DNA of 64,000 bases from Luteolibacter yonseiensis (GCF_016595465.1 NZ_JAENIK010000013.1:124001-188000), one strand, 5' to 3'; positions 36,108 through 45,975 are shown, numbered from the stretch's first letter. Made by a program: numbers and translations. The notes: generated by a model not told the origin, from the sequence alone.

Positions 36108-36136
36108 GGTGGTGGGTAGATTAGAAATTGGGGGAT

Positions 36137-37903
36137 TCAATAAACGTCGCGTTGATAGCGTTTGGTTTTCTTGAGGTTTTCCACATAGGCCTCCGCCGCT
36201 TCGCGGGAGATGCCTGCCTGGAATTCCACAACAGAGATGAGCGCCTCGTGCACGTCGTGCGCCATGCGGTTCGCATCGCCACAGACATAGAAATGGGCGC
36301 CTTGTTCGAGCCACTCATAGAGCTCGGCGGCTTGCTGGACCATCCGGTCCTGCACATAGACTTTCTCCGGCTGGTCGCGGGAGAAGGCGACGTCGAGGCG
36401 TGTGAGCACCCCGTCCTTGAGATATTCCTGCCATTCCAACTGGTAGAGGAAATCGTAGGTATAATGCTGGTCTCCGAAGAACAACCAGTTTTTCCCGCTG
36501 CTGCCGAGGGCCGCGCGATGCTCGATGAACGAACGGAACGGCGCGACGCCGGTGCCTGGTCCGACCATGATGACCGGTGTGGAACCATCGGCGGGAAGGC
36601 GGAAATTCTTGTTCGGCTGGATGAACATCGGGACCGTGTCGCCGGACTTCACCAGATCCGCCAGGTAGGTGGAACAGACGCCCTTGCGCGAGCGGCCGTT
36701 CGAATCATAGCGGACGGCGGCGACGGTGAGGTGCACCTCGTTCTCATGAGCGAGCGGGCTGGAGGCGATGGAGTAAAGACGCGGCGGCAGCTTGCGGAAG
36801 ATGCCCGTGAGGGCGGCGGCGGAGAGACCGTGTGGAGCGAAGTCCACGAGGGCGTCCACGATCTCGCGGCCGTAGTTGTATTCCTTGAGTTGCTCCTTCG
36901 AATCCTCGGCAAGCAACGCGCGCAACGTGGCGGAGTCCGCGGCTTCGGCGAGTTTGGTGAGAACGGCGCGGGACAGGGCGGTAATGTCGAAGTCCTCGCG
37001 AAGAGCGTCGGCAAGAAGCTTCGTGCCAACATTTTTCACCTCGATCTCTTCGTTTCCGGTGAGCTTGGCGGCTTGGAGAACCCCCCGCACCACATCCGGC
37101 GCATTGACCGGGACAACCGCAAGCGCGTCGCCCGGCTCATACGAAAGCCCGGAGCCGGCAAGAGAAAACTCGATATGGATGGTTTCCTTCGACGATCCCT
37201 CGCCATTGAGCACGAGATTTTCGATCGTCTCGGCGGGGAATGGATTCTTCTTCCCATACTCGACCGCCGGGGCGGCAACGGCAGCGACGAATGAAACGGG
37301 CTCGGCAGCGGCGGGTGCGAGCGAGGAGAGAGAACCCTCCAGCCACGTGGCGAAGCTGTCCTCATAATCCACATCGCAATCCTGGCGGGCGAAAACGCGC
37401 GCCGCGCCAAGCGCTTCAAGGCGGGCATCCACATCCTTGCCGATCTGGCAGAATTTTTCGTATGCCGTATCGCCGAGCGCGCACACCGAGAACTTCACGT
37501 TCGCGAGCTTGAGGTCGGCGCTCATGAATTCCTTGTAGAAACCAACCGCGGTTTCCGGAGGCTCGCCGTCCCCCCAGGTGGAGACGATGACGAAGAGATT
37601 CGGCGACTTCGCGAGATCGGCCGGAGAGACTTCCGACATGTTTTTCATCACCGCCTGGAAGCCGCGCTTCTTGGCAGCCTTGACCGCACGGTCCGCAAGA
37701 ACCTCGGAATTTCCAGATTCGGTTCCGTAGAGCACGGTCAATTTCCCACCTGCCACCGGAGCAGCGGATGACACCGGAGCGGAGCTTCCGGATGCGGCAA
37801 GGAAGCCACTCAGCCAGCCGCGTTGGACAGGATCAAGACCAGAAAGGAGCGAGTCCAACGCTTGGCGTTGGCTTGAAGTAAACGGGGCGTGCTCAGGCAG
37901 CAT
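36137..37903 (-). CDS. cysJ: sulfite reductase (NADPH) flavoprotein alpha subunit
   Basis: Carries electrons from NADPH via FAD and FMN to CysI. Domains of the 588-residue protein in order: flavodoxin (about 50-205; YGTESGNSEVLA, STWGDGEPPE, ALGDTAYEKFC), FAD-binding linker (RLYSIASSP, near 370) and NADPH-binding domain (MVGPGTGVAPFRSF, YVCGDANRMAHDVH, C-terminal YQRDVY). Complete and intact. First gene of the cysJ-cysI-cysH transcript; a 15-bp quasi-palindrome lies 17 bp upstream. Confidence 0.95.
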   Translation of the reverse strand: MLPEHAPFTSSQRQALDSLLSGLDPVQRGWLSGFLAASGSSAPVSSAAPVAGGKLTVLYGTESGNSEVLADRAVKAAKKRGFQAVMKNMSEVSPADLAKSPNLFVIVSTWGDGEPPETAVGFYKEFMSADLKLANVKFSVCALGDTAYEKFCQIGKDVDARLEALGAARVFARQDCDVDYEDSFATWLEGSLSSLAPAAAEPVSFVAAVAAPAVEYGKKNPFPAETIENLVLNGEGSSKETIHIEFSLAGSGLSYEPGDALAVVPVNAPDVVRGVLQAAKLTGNEEIEVKNVGTKLLADALREDFDITALSRAVLTKLAEAADSATLRALLAEDSKEQLKEYNYGREIVDALVDFAPHGLSAAALTGIFRKLPPRLYSIASSPLAHENEVHLTVAAVRYDSNGRSRKGVCSTYLADLVKSGDTVPMFIQPNKNFRLPADGSTPVIMVGPGTGVAPFRSFIEHRAALGSSGKNWLFFGDQHYTYDFLYQLEWQEYLKDGVLTRLDVAFSRDQPEKVYVQDRMVQQAAELYEWLEQGAHFYVCGDANRMAHDVHEALISVVEFQAGISREAAEAYVENLKKTKRYQRDVY

Positions 37904-37919
37904 ATTCCTTAGTTAATTA

Positions 37920-37934
37920 CCTTATATTATGAGG
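37920..37934. promoter_or_regulatory. quasi-palindrome at the cysJ promoter
   Basis: CCTTATATTATGAGG (arms CCTNAT/ATNAGG) in an AT-rich patch 17 bp upstream of the cysJ ATG. It overlaps a possible -10 hexamer on the minus strand. A sulfur-responsive repressor site is possible but speculative. Confidence 0.3.
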
Positions 37935-38061
37935 TTTCACCCGAAAAGTGGATGCAAACCCCCCGATAAGCAATCATTATTTCCACATCCGTCCGGATTA
38001 TGACAACCATTTCACCAAATGATTCGCTAGACGGCGGCGGGCGATTGCGTAGGAGTGGACC

Positions 38062-40044
38062 ATGTTCACATCCAAGACCCAATGGTTGGTGGTACTGCTT
38101 GTCGCGCAGTCGGCGACGGCGGAAATCACCCTTGCCCCCCTGTTTCAAGACGGCGGCGTGCTCCAGCGCGACAAACCCGTGCCCGTGTGGGGTCGCGCCA
38201 GCGCTGGCAAATCCGTGAGTGTCACCTTCGGCGGACAAACCAAAACCACCACCGCCGATGCGGGAGGACGTTGGCAGGTATCGCTCGATCCCATGACAGC
38301 GAACGCGGAAAGCCGGACGATGGGAGTGACGGAACAAGGGCTCCCGCCCGTGGAGGTGAAAGACCTGCTCGTCGGCGAGGTCTGGCTCGGCAGCGGGCAG
38401 TCCAACATGGAATTCATCATCAAGCGCACGCGGAAGGAAGATCAGGACGAAGCGGCAAGCGGCCCAGTGCCCGGAATGCGGATTTTCAGCGTGCCGAAGG
38501 TGGTCAACAGCGTGCGCCAGGAGACCGTGAAAGCCAAATGGGAGCCGGCCACTCCGGAAAACGCGGCGGATTTCTCAGCCGTCGCCTACCTGTTCGGTAA
38601 AAAACTCGCCGAGGAACTGAAGGTGCCCATCGGCATGATCCACAGCTCGTGGGGTGGCTCCCGCATCGAGCCATGGTGGGCGGAAGAAGGTCTGGAAGGC
38701 ATTCCGGAACTGGAAAAAACGAGAAACGAGCGACTCGCCCGCAGCCCCGGCTTCCCCGAGTATGACAAGCCCTACCGCAACTACATCACGGCGGTCCGCA
38801 GTTGGGCGGATGAAGCGGCCAAGGCGCTGGACAACTCCCTCCCCGCCCCCGAGATGCCGAAAGCCCCCGAACTCCTCAAGCTCGGCTCGGGTTCGGAAGT
38901 GGGAACCTACCAGGCGATGATCCATCCGCTCGTCCCCTACGCGCTGCGGGGTTTCCTCTGGTACCAGGGCGAATCGAACAACGGGGAAGGCATGGCCTAC
39001 ACCGCGAAAATGCAGGCGCTCATCGCCGGCTGGCGCAAGCAGTTCAAGGCGGCGGACGCACCGTTCCTTTTCGTCCAGCTCGCGCCCTTCAATTATGATG
39101 GCAACCGTGCGAACGGTCTCCCCGAAATCTGGTGGGCGCAGCAGGAGGTGTTGAAAATCCCCCACACCGGCATGGCCGTCACCAATGACATCGGCAATAT
39201 CCGCGACATCCACCCGACGAACAAGGGTGACATCGCCCGCCGCCTCGCGCTGTGGGCGCTCGCCGATACCTACGGGAAGAAGGACATTGTGAAATCCGGC
39301 CCGCTGTTTTCCCAGTACAAGGCCGTCGATGGCGGCATCGCCATCGCCTTCGACCATACCGGAGGCGGTCTCGCGACGCGCGATGGCAAGTCCCCCACCC
39401 TGTTTGAGATCGCCGGCATCGATGGCGACTACAAGCCTGCGGATGCTAAAATCTCCGCTGACGGGAAAACCATCCTGCTGACCAGCTCCGCCGTCGCGAA
39501 GCCTGATCGGGCCCGCTTCGCCTGGTCACAGTCCGCCGAGCCGAATCTCATCAACAAGGAAGGCCTTCCCGCCGGAGCATTCAACACGCATTGGCCGAAC
39601 GATCCCACCCTGGGCCACAAGGTTTCCGTCGGCAAACCGCATCAATCCAGCCACCCGAACACCCACAACTGGGACTCCGGCCTGACAGACGGCACCTGGG
39701 GCAATGAATCCTCCACCTGCTACGCCACCAGCGAATCGCCGGATTTCCCAAAGACCGTCACGGTCGATCTGGGCTCCGTCCAACCAATCCACGTGATCAA
39801 CTATGGCACGCCGGATGTCGGAGCTACGAAAACAGTCGCGGTTTCGGTCAGCGAGGATGGCAAGAATTTTACCGAAGTCGGTCGCAACGAATTCCCCCGG
39901 AAGAAGGCAAGAACCGCGCAGGCGCGGTTCGCCGCCAAACAAGTCCGCTACGTCCGCGCGACCTTCATCGACAGCCATCCGAAGCAGGACCAGTACAGCG
40001 AGACCTTCGGATTCCTCTCCGAGCTGGAAGCATACACTCCGTGA
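38062..40044 (+). CDS. sialate O-acetylesterase with C-terminal discoidin-like domain
   Basis: Secreted carbohydrate esterase of 660 residues: signal peptide ending VAQSATA. An N-terminal beta-sandwich (Ig-like, about 25-95) precedes the SASA/SGNH-like catalytic domain with the nucleophile motif GQSNME (near 115), IHSSWGGSRIEPW (near 190) and a WYQGESN segment (near 303); the His motif DIHPTNKGDIARR is near residue 395. The C-terminal 130 residues (VTVDLGSVQPIHVI..., KQVRYVRATF) look like an F5/8-type discoidin domain. Removes acetyl groups from sialic or related acidic sugars in polysaccharides. An AGGAGTGG ribosome site precedes the ATG. Confidence 0.9.
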   Translation: MFTSKTQWLVVLLVAQSATAEITLAPLFQDGGVLQRDKPVPVWGRASAGKSVSVTFGGQTKTTTADAGGRWQVSLDPMTANAESRTMGVTEQGLPPVEVKDLLVGEVWLGSGQSNMEFIIKRTRKEDQDEAASGPVPGMRIFSVPKVVNSVRQETVKAKWEPATPENAADFSAVAYLFGKKLAEELKVPIGMIHSSWGGSRIEPWWAEEGLEGIPELEKTRNERLARSPGFPEYDKPYRNYITAVRSWADEAAKALDNSLPAPEMPKAPELLKLGSGSEVGTYQAMIHPLVPYALRGFLWYQGESNNGEGMAYTAKMQALIAGWRKQFKAADAPFLFVQLAPFNYDGNRANGLPEIWWAQQEVLKIPHTGMAVTNDIGNIRDIHPTNKGDIARRLALWALADTYGKKDIVKSGPLFSQYKAVDGGIAIAFDHTGGGLATRDGKSPTLFEIAGIDGDYKPADAKISADGKTILLTSSAVAKPDRARFAWSQSAEPNLINKEGLPAGAFNTHWPNDPTLGHKVSVGKPHQSSHPNTHNWDSGLTDGTWGNESSTCYATSESPDFPKTVTVDLGSVQPIHVINYGTPDVGATKTVAVSVSEDGKNFTEVGRNEFPRKKARTAQARFAAKQVRYVRATFIDSHPKQDQYSETFGFLSELEAYTP

Positions 40045-40138
40045 CAGACCGCACACGGCCGGCGCCGCGCCCCATCGCAAAATGGTGGCGCGGTGACTTG
40101 CTCCTTGGCATTTCGAAACCTGCGGGATTGCATTCCGC

Positions 40139-40585
40139 ATGAAACACGCCCTCGTGCTGCTCTGCGCGGCGCTTCTTCCCTCGTGCATCCACACCTCCGT
40201 CGCACCTGTTGCCAATCCGGAAGGCGTGCCGGTTGTGATCCGCATCCCGGGTGTCCGTCCGGGCCAGAAACCGGCCAAGGAGCACATCGCCGCCATGGAA
40301 AAGAAGATCGAAGAAGGCATCGTCGGCAAATCCGCTCCGGCGAAACCCGATCCCGCCGTTCTCGCGATGGGTACCATCGGACGGTTCGGCGAGGTCCGGA
40401 CAAAGCGAGGGGAAAAATTCGCCGCTTACGCCCCGATGGTCGTCATCCGCTCCACCTACCCCGAAGAGATGGTGGACCGCGCGGCCGGACTGACGGCGGC
40501 CGCCTATTACCGGAGTGCGAAGAAACACTTCCAGGTTACCCCCGTCACCGAACTCGCCTCCCCACCACCAAAGAATAAACCATGA
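40139..40585 (+). CDS. small lipoprotein, unknown function
   Basis: Protein of 148 residues with lipobox LLPSC (Cys at 16). The mature part has a low-complexity linker (GVRPGQKPAKEH) and then VIRSTYPEEMVDRAAGLTAAAYYRSAKK. No known domain. Its stop overlaps the next lipoprotein gene start by 4 bp (ATGA), so the two lipoproteins are translationally coupled. Confidence 0.65.
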   Translation: MKHALVLLCAALLPSCIHTSVAPVANPEGVPVVIRIPGVRPGQKPAKEHIAAMEKKIEEGIVGKSAPAKPDPAVLAMGTIGRFGEVRTKRGEKFAAYAPMVVIRSTYPEEMVDRAAGLTAAAYYRSAKKHFQVTPVTELASPPPKNKP

Positions 40586-41040
40586 TTTCACGGGTCCTCC
40601 GCTGGCTCGCGCTTGTCGCGCTGTCCACCCTCCTCGCCGCCTGTTCGCTTCCGACTGGCACAAAATCTCCCGGTGAACTCGGACGCCTGTTCACCTCGAC
40701 GGTTCCCGGCACCTGGTCCTGCCAGGTCAAGCGTGACGGCATCGACAGCCGCATGATCAAGCAGTTCAACCCGGACGGTTCCGCACGGGGCGTGCTTCTC
40801 ATCAAAAAGAAAACCAATGGCGTCAGTTTCGTGTTGCCGGAAATCCCCTTCACCAGCCGCTGGCGGGTCGTCGGGGATGTGGTGGAAACCTATGATATCA
40901 AAACCCGCGCCTCCGGACCCTACAAAGCCAGCGATGTGATCCGCGACACGCTCCTCTCCGTTTCAACGGACCGCATCGTATCGCGTTCCGTCGATACGGG
41001 AAGGATCGAGATCCTCACGCGGCTGAAGTCGGAGCGCTAG
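40582..41040 (+). CDS. small lipoprotein, lipocalin-like size
   Basis: Protein of 152 residues; lipobox LLAAC (Cys near 22). The mature part resembles a single small barrel: GTWSCQVKRDGIDSRMIKQFNPDGSARGV, cut here to the recognisable start GTWSCQ and FNPDGSA, followed by repeated strands ending in TDRIVSRSVDTG. This is a pattern seen in lipid- or small-molecule-binding lipoproteins (GTW at start). Function unknown. Coupled to the preceding gene. Confidence 0.65.
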   Translation: MISRVLRWLALVALSTLLAACSLPTGTKSPGELGRLFTSTVPGTWSCQVKRDGIDSRMIKQFNPDGSARGVLLIKKKTNGVSFVLPEIPFTSRWRVVGDVVETYDIKTRASGPYKASDVIRDTLLSVSTDRIVSRSVDTGRIEILTRLKSER

Positions 41041-41077
41041 ACCGGTCGTGGCCTTGCCGCCGCGCTCCGAAGTCGCC

Positions 41078-41842
41078 TCACTTCGCCTGCGCGGCGGACT
41101 CCAGGAGATCCGCGGCGGGCAGCACGACGTTCGAGGGAGCGGGGCCTTGCTCGCTGTCGCTCTTGGGGGTGAACCGGTTGATACCGATGCCGAGGAATTT
41201 CCCATCCTTGTTGAATACGGGCATGCCCAGCACCTGTGTGGCGATCTTTCCAAAAGTGCGTGGCTTGCTGATCAGCGAGATGACCTCGTTCGTCATCACC
41301 ACCGGTTCGCGGTTGAGATCCTTGCCCAATCTTCCGAGGATGATGACGTCGTCCAGCACCGCCATCGGCGCGCTGTTCGCGGTATCGACAGGAGTGAGCT
41401 TCACCTCCTCGGGCTTCTCCGGACGGATGAACGCGAGGTCGAGGTCGGTATCCTTGAACGAGACCTTGGCAGCCGTTTCCGAACCATCGGGCATCAGGAT
41501 CTTCACTTCTTTCGTCGTGCCCTTGGCGGAGAGCTTCATCGGCCCCTGGGGACCATTCACCATGCGGCCATCGATGGTCGAGGCGACGTCCAGCGTGGAG
41601 AGCGGCACCACCATGAGGCCGTCCTTTCCAATGACCGTGCCAAGCATCTCCAGCTTTCTTTCTTCCTTTTTCGCAGGATTGTCCCCTGCCGTCACCTCGA
41701 TCTCCACCACCGCGCTGAGGAACAGCACGGAGTCCTTATTGGAAGCGGAGAGCGCGAGCGCCTTTTCCTTGAGGGGACCATCGGCCGCGATGGCGAGAGG
41801 CGAGGCAAGAAGCGCGGCGAAAAGCGGGAGGATTGGTTTCAT
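41078..41842 (-). CDS. catalytically dead HtrA-fold (pseudoprotease) protein
   Basis: Exported protein of 254 residues (signal peptide to about residue 20). The trypsin/HtrA fold is recognisable: GTVIGKDGLMVVPLSTLD aligns with GxGxVISxDGxIxTNxHV, DTDLDLAFIRP with the Asp-containing loop, and VLGMPVFNKDGKFLGIG with GNSGGPVxNxxGxVIGI. The catalytic His is replaced (VPLST, residues 79-83) and the Ser loop is VLGMP, so two of three triad residues are gone; Asp (near 134) remains. It probably binds rather than cuts. It is the third gene of an operon headed by an active HtrA. Confidence 0.75.
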   Translation of the reverse strand: MKPILPLFAALLASPLAIAADGPLKEKALALSASNKDSVLFLSAVVEIEVTAGDNPAKKEERKLEMLGTVIGKDGLMVVPLSTLDVASTIDGRMVNGPQGPMKLSAKGTTKEVKILMPDGSETAAKVSFKDTDLDLAFIRPEKPEEVKLTPVDTANSAPMAVLDDVIILGRLGKDLNREPVVMTNEVISLISKPRTFGKIATQVLGMPVFNKDGKFLGIGINRFTPKSDSEQGPAPSNVVLPAADLLESAAQAK

Positions 41843-41888
41843 GAAGTGATGCGGTTTGATAAGATTTTAAGTTATTTTTTTGGGAGAA

Positions 41889-42392
41889 TCAGCGATCAAC
41901 CGGAGCCGGGTATTTTTCGAGGAGGGTGGCAAACCTGGTATTTTTTTCGATTCGACGGAATATCACAATTTGATCGGAACCCTCATATCCTGCGAAGAAT
42001 CGATGCGTCTTGGTCACTCCGGCCGCCCGGTTCACAATCGCACTTGGAATGGCAATGGCTTCCGAAGTTCCCAAGGTGAGCGCGTTGGCCATCGCGGCCG
42101 AGTTGCCGAATTCCTTATCCTTCATCAAGCCCTTGTATTCGTAGATTTCGTAGGACCGGATCCCTCCGGTCCTACGCTTGCTGCCGTCGGGGGTGGTCCA
42201 TCTCAAATCGTTTTGAACAGGAGAGTCTTTGGCGAGCTTGCGGGAGATGACGGGCTGACCGTAGGTGGAAACGGCCTCGGACCGCGTGCGGGGAATGGTT
42301 TCGCTCTTCCCTGTCTGGGTCATCCAGGCGGCCACGCAACTATTGAGCGAAAACAATGCCGCTCCGAGAAGCGCGGTTGGAACGATTTTCAT
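41889..42392 (-). CDS. lipoprotein between two HtrA-type genes
   Basis: Protein of 167 residues; signal peptide and lipobox LNSC (Cys near 19). The mature region begins with TRSEAVSTYGQPV and includes the segment GIRSYEIYEYKGLM, a form seen in small outer-membrane lipoproteins of the SmpA/BamE type (start-of-domain GxP then a strand), but the match is weak. It lies 18 bp after the htrA stop and 46 bp before the pseudoprotease, suggesting co-expression. Confidence 0.65.
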   Translation of the reverse strand: MKIVPTALLGAALFSLNSCVAAWMTQTGKSETIPRTRSEAVSTYGQPVISRKLAKDSPVQNDLRWTTPDGSKRRTGGIRSYEIYEYKGLMKDKEFGNSAAMANALTLGTSEAIAIPSAIVNRAAGVTKTHRFFAGYEGSDQIVIFRRIEKNTRFATLLEKYPAPVDR

Positions 42393-42410
42393 ATTTAGCA
42401 GGAATGATGC

Positions 42411-44426
42411 TCACCAGCCCGGTTCCAGCTCGATGTAACGGGTGGTGATTCCCCGCCGGACGAAAAGCACTATGGGACTTCTGCTGTTTTTCTCCAGATC
42501 CGCAAGGATTGGTTTCAGGGTTTCGATGGAATCCACCGGCTTGCCATCCGCGGAGATCAGGATGTCCCCCGGAGCAAGCCCTCCCAGAGCGGCCCAGCCT
42601 GCGGGAGCGACATTGGTAATGAGCACGCCCTTGAAATCCTCCGGCAGTTTCTCGCTCACGCGGTCCGCCTGGCCGAGGTCGCGGGAGGTGAACTCCAGAG
42701 TCTCGCATTCATGGGAATCCAGTTCGGAGGTTCCTTCCGGGCTGGCGTCGAGCGGCACCTTGATGACGAGATCCTCCGCACCACGGCGGATGTTGAGCGC
42801 GGCCTCCGTGCCGATCTTGTATTGGCGGATGAGGGCGGGAAAGACATCGGATTCCTCGGGGCGTGACGTCGGGATCACCTGACCATCGAGCTTCAAGAGG
42901 AGATCTCCTGTCTTCAATCCCGCCTTCTCGGCGCTGGTGCCGGGATGGACCTGCGTCACCCGCACGCCCTTCGCTCCGGGAATGCCGAGTGCTCCCGCGA
43001 GGTCCGAGGAAATCACCTGGGTGTCGATGCCGATCCATGCCTTTTTCACCAGGCCGGGTTTGTCAGCATCCGGTTCGGGTCCGATTTTCACAACGGTGAG
43101 GTAACTCCGGCCGTCCCGCTCATAGGAAACCAGAACAGGCACCGGCTCGGTTTTGCCTTCGGTGATTTCATTGCTGACCTTCATGAGTTCCGCCAGATTC
43201 GGCGTCGGTTTGTCCGACACCGCCACAATGAGGTCGCCAGGAACGAGCGCGGGCTTCGAAGCCGCTGCGGCACCTCCGGGCCGGATGCTCTGTACGAGCA
43301 CCGCCTTGTTGTCGTCGCGGAGGAGCTCCTTCGCATTCAACTCCGTCAGGTCCCGTGCGGTGACGCCCCACGAAAGCAGTTCCTTTTCCCGCGGTTCGGC
43401 AGGCTCGCGAACGTTGCTGACGGCCTTCCATGTCATCGGCTGACCGTCGCGCACTCCCTCGAAGGTTACTTCCGAGCCGATGGCCGCTTCCAACAAGATC
43501 CGGTTGAACACCGGGACATCCTCCGGCGCACGGGACGCCGCGATGTCCGTGCCATTGCAGCGGGTGATGATGTCACCCGCCTTCAGCCCCGCTTTTTCAG
43601 CAGGTGATCCGCTGATGGTTCCACCCACGAGGATCCCGGCCTTCGCGTCCGTCGACTTGAGCAACGGCTGTGCGTTCAAGCCCACCCAGCTCCGCTTCAC
43701 CTGGCCGGTCGCGATCAGCTCATCCGCCACTTTCCGCGCGAGATTCGAGGGAATCGCCCCGCCCAGACTGCCGATGCCGATTTCGTTCACTCCGATGATC
43801 TCGCCCTGGAGATTGACCAGCGGACCACCGGAATTCCCCGGAAAAATCACCGCGTCATGGCCGATCCAGCGCACCAGTTCACCCACCGATTCACCGTCCA
43901 ACCGCATCGCTCCGCCGGGTGCGATCATTTCGGTGTTCGCGACGATGCCCTGCGTGACGGATTGCGAAACACCCGCCGGACTGCCCATCGCCAGCACCGC
44001 ATCGCCCACCTCAAGCGTCGAACTGTCACCGAATTTCGCGACCGGCAGCGGCGCCTCCGGATCGCGGAGGTTTTTCCGATCAATCTTCAAAACCGCGAGG
44101 TCCGACAGCGGATCCGTACCCACCAATGTGGCCCGCAGTTCCTGGCGGTCCGCCAACCGCACCGTGATGCGTGTCGCGCGGCCCGCCACGTGGTGGTTGG
44201 TCAGAATGTAGCCATCGGGAGAAATGATCGTGCCGGAACCGCTCGCACGCCCCTTCTGCATGCGGCCCGCGCCGCCCTCCTCCGCCACCACATGGATGCG
44301 GACCAGCGCCGGATAGACCGCCCGCACCGCCGCCTCCACCTGTGGATCCGCCTTTGCGAAGGCCGTACTCTGGATGCATGGAACCGCCACGGAGATGGCG
44401 AGGGCGAACTTGGGGATGGAAAGCAT
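42411..44426 (-). CDS. HtrA/DegP-like serine protease with four PDZ-type domains
   Basis: Periplasmic protease of 671 residues; the ATG at 44426 opens a signal peptide (MLSIPKFALAISVAVPCIQS). Catalytic triad: H79 (TNHHVAG), D109 (SDLAVL), S199 (GNSGGPL). Four PDZ-like domains follow: around 230-310 (GLKAGDIITRCNG), 335-420 (ALVPGDLIVAV), 460-540 (GLKTGDLLLKLDG) and 590-671 (GLAPGDILISADG). DegP itself has two, so this is an expanded protein. Probably degrades or refolds misfolded envelope proteins. Operon: this protease, a lipoprotein, then a pseudoprotease. Confidence 0.9.
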   Translation of the reverse strand: MLSIPKFALAISVAVPCIQSTAFAKADPQVEAAVRAVYPALVRIHVVAEEGGAGRMQKGRASGSGTIISPDGYILTNHHVAGRATRITVRLADRQELRATLVGTDPLSDLAVLKIDRKNLRDPEAPLPVAKFGDSSTLEVGDAVLAMGSPAGVSQSVTQGIVANTEMIAPGGAMRLDGESVGELVRWIGHDAVIFPGNSGGPLVNLQGEIIGVNEIGIGSLGGAIPSNLARKVADELIATGQVKRSWVGLNAQPLLKSTDAKAGILVGGTISGSPAEKAGLKAGDIITRCNGTDIAASRAPEDVPVFNRILLEAAIGSEVTFEGVRDGQPMTWKAVSNVREPAEPREKELLSWGVTARDLTELNAKELLRDDNKAVLVQSIRPGGAAAASKPALVPGDLIVAVSDKPTPNLAELMKVSNEITEGKTEPVPVLVSYERDGRSYLTVVKIGPEPDADKPGLVKKAWIGIDTQVISSDLAGALGIPGAKGVRVTQVHPGTSAEKAGLKTGDLLLKLDGQVIPTSRPEESDVFPALIRQYKIGTEAALNIRRGAEDLVIKVPLDASPEGTSELDSHECETLEFTSRDLGQADRVSEKLPEDFKGVLITNVAPAGWAALGGLAPGDILISADGKPVDSIETLKPILADLEKNSRSPIVLFVRRGITTRYIELEPGW

Positions 44427-44644
44427 GGCTGAAGTAAAAGAACCTGCGGAGGGTTGTTCTACAACATCGAAACCAATTTCCCCGATTGTCTGGAATTCAC
44501 GCGGTTCCGGGCAGGCGGGAGGATTTCCCCACTCTCGTCCGCCATGCAATTCTCCCCGTGACGCGGGAGTCCGTATCGCGCTGGGGACAAAGCAATCCTT
44601 GGCAAGCATCCCCAAATGACTAGCTTGCGGGCGAGCCCCCCTTC

Positions 44645-45970
44645 ATGGACTTCCACCGACTCCCTGCTCCCGTCCCCCGCCCCTCGTTCCGGCGTGTCGC
44701 ACGCCGCTGCCTGGTTTTCATCACCAGCCTGCTGATGACAGGCGCGTCCCTCGCGCAGGAAGCGGTATTCACCACCCCGCGTGGAATTTACACTGTCAAG
44801 GTGGCTGGAACGTCCGAGCCTTCCATCCCGGCCCGTACCTACTTGGGAATCCAACTGTTACCGGAAACACGTTTCAGGGGGGTGGCCATGCATGTCGCTG
44901 GCGATCGTCTTTCCTTCCATAGCTTCCCATCGGGAAACCTGGAAAATCCATCTGCGGACAGGAAATACTACCTGCATGTTCTCAGCGGTGCGGGCAGGGG
45001 GTATATCGCCAATATCCGGGAATTCCTCCCTTCCGCAATCGTCTGCACCGAAGACGTCACCCCCTGGATCAGGCCGGGGGATCTCGTCACGATGAGATCC
45101 CATCCGCAACTGTCGGATTTATTGGGAACGGGAAACCGCTTTGGTTTGGGAGCCGGTATCGATGCCGGCACCGCTGACAATGTGGTGATCTGGGATCCTG
45201 AACTCCAAAAGGAACGCGTTTACTTTTTCCACTCGATCCGCAACCGCTGGGAGGAAAAGGACATTGAAGCCAACGCAAGCAACGCTGTTTTCAATTTTCC
45301 CTACGGTTTCTACATCGTCAGACGCTCTCCCGGAACAATCCGTATCGCCCTCGCTGGCGAGATGAGCCCGGATGCGATCCTGCTTCCGGTCCGTTCCGGG
45401 GCGAACGTGTTCTCCCTGCCGCTGAATCTCTCGGCATCGCTTGATCGATTGTTCCCTTCGAATGGTCCGTATCCGGTCATCGGCGGTCCGAATGCCAAGA
45501 GCTCCGATCTCCTCATTTTCGAAGAACCGACCACCGGAATCCATCGCGGCCCGTTTTATCGGCTCTCACAGCCCGATTTTTCCGGCTGGCGGGAAGTAGG
45601 GGTCGATGACAGCACCGCATCAATCCAACCTCTGGATTTCCTGTCCACCCTCATCTTGAGGCGTGAGGGGGATTCCGGACATGTTTTGGTCGAAGGAAGT
45701 GTGGCACCTCCGGCGGTTCCCATACCGGTCCTTCCTGCCGAGCCCGAACCCGATGAGATCCCTCTCACTGCGGAGCTGCCCACGGTCGGACTGAATATTC
45801 CGCCCGGACTTCCGGGCGACATCAACATGGCGATCGAAACCAGCACGGACCTGAGTTCATGGACGACATTCGGCTCGGCCCCACCCGTCGATGGAGTGGT
45901 GAAATTCACACTCCCCGCGGGCCAGACCCGCTTCTTTTACCGCCTGAAGCTCACGCTTTCAGCATACTGA
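44645..45970 (+). CDS. TIGR02597-like secreted protein
   Basis: Exported protein of 441 residues: signal peptide (RCLVFITSLLMTGASLAQ). The body resembles the uncharacterised TIGR02597 family of Verrucomicrobia: YTVKVAGTS near the start, IWDPELQKERVYFF, and WREVGVD. A Pro-rich linker (VPIPVLPAEPEPDEIP) near residue 360 precedes a last domain ending FFYRLKLTLSAY. No catalytic motif. Followed 5 bp later by a second secreted protein, probably in the same transcript. Confidence 0.6.
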   Translation: MDFHRLPAPVPRPSFRRVARRCLVFITSLLMTGASLAQEAVFTTPRGIYTVKVAGTSEPSIPARTYLGIQLLPETRFRGVAMHVAGDRLSFHSFPSGNLENPSADRKYYLHVLSGAGRGYIANIREFLPSAIVCTEDVTPWIRPGDLVTMRSHPQLSDLLGTGNRFGLGAGIDAGTADNVVIWDPELQKERVYFFHSIRNRWEEKDIEANASNAVFNFPYGFYIVRRSPGTIRIALAGEMSPDAILLPVRSGANVFSLPLNLSASLDRLFPSNGPYPVIGGPNAKSSDLLIFEEPTTGIHRGPFYRLSQPDFSGWREVGVDDSTASIQPLDFLSTLILRREGDSGHVLVEGSVAPPAVPIPVLPAEPEPDEIPLTAELPTVGLNIPPGLPGDINMAIETSTDLSSWTTFGSAPPVDGVVKFTLPAGQTRFFYRLKLTLSAY

Positions 45971-45975
45971 CACCC

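Noticed and set aside
36128..37294. 388-codon plus-strand frame
   Set aside because: Antisense to cysJ, which has all flavin and NADPH motifs.
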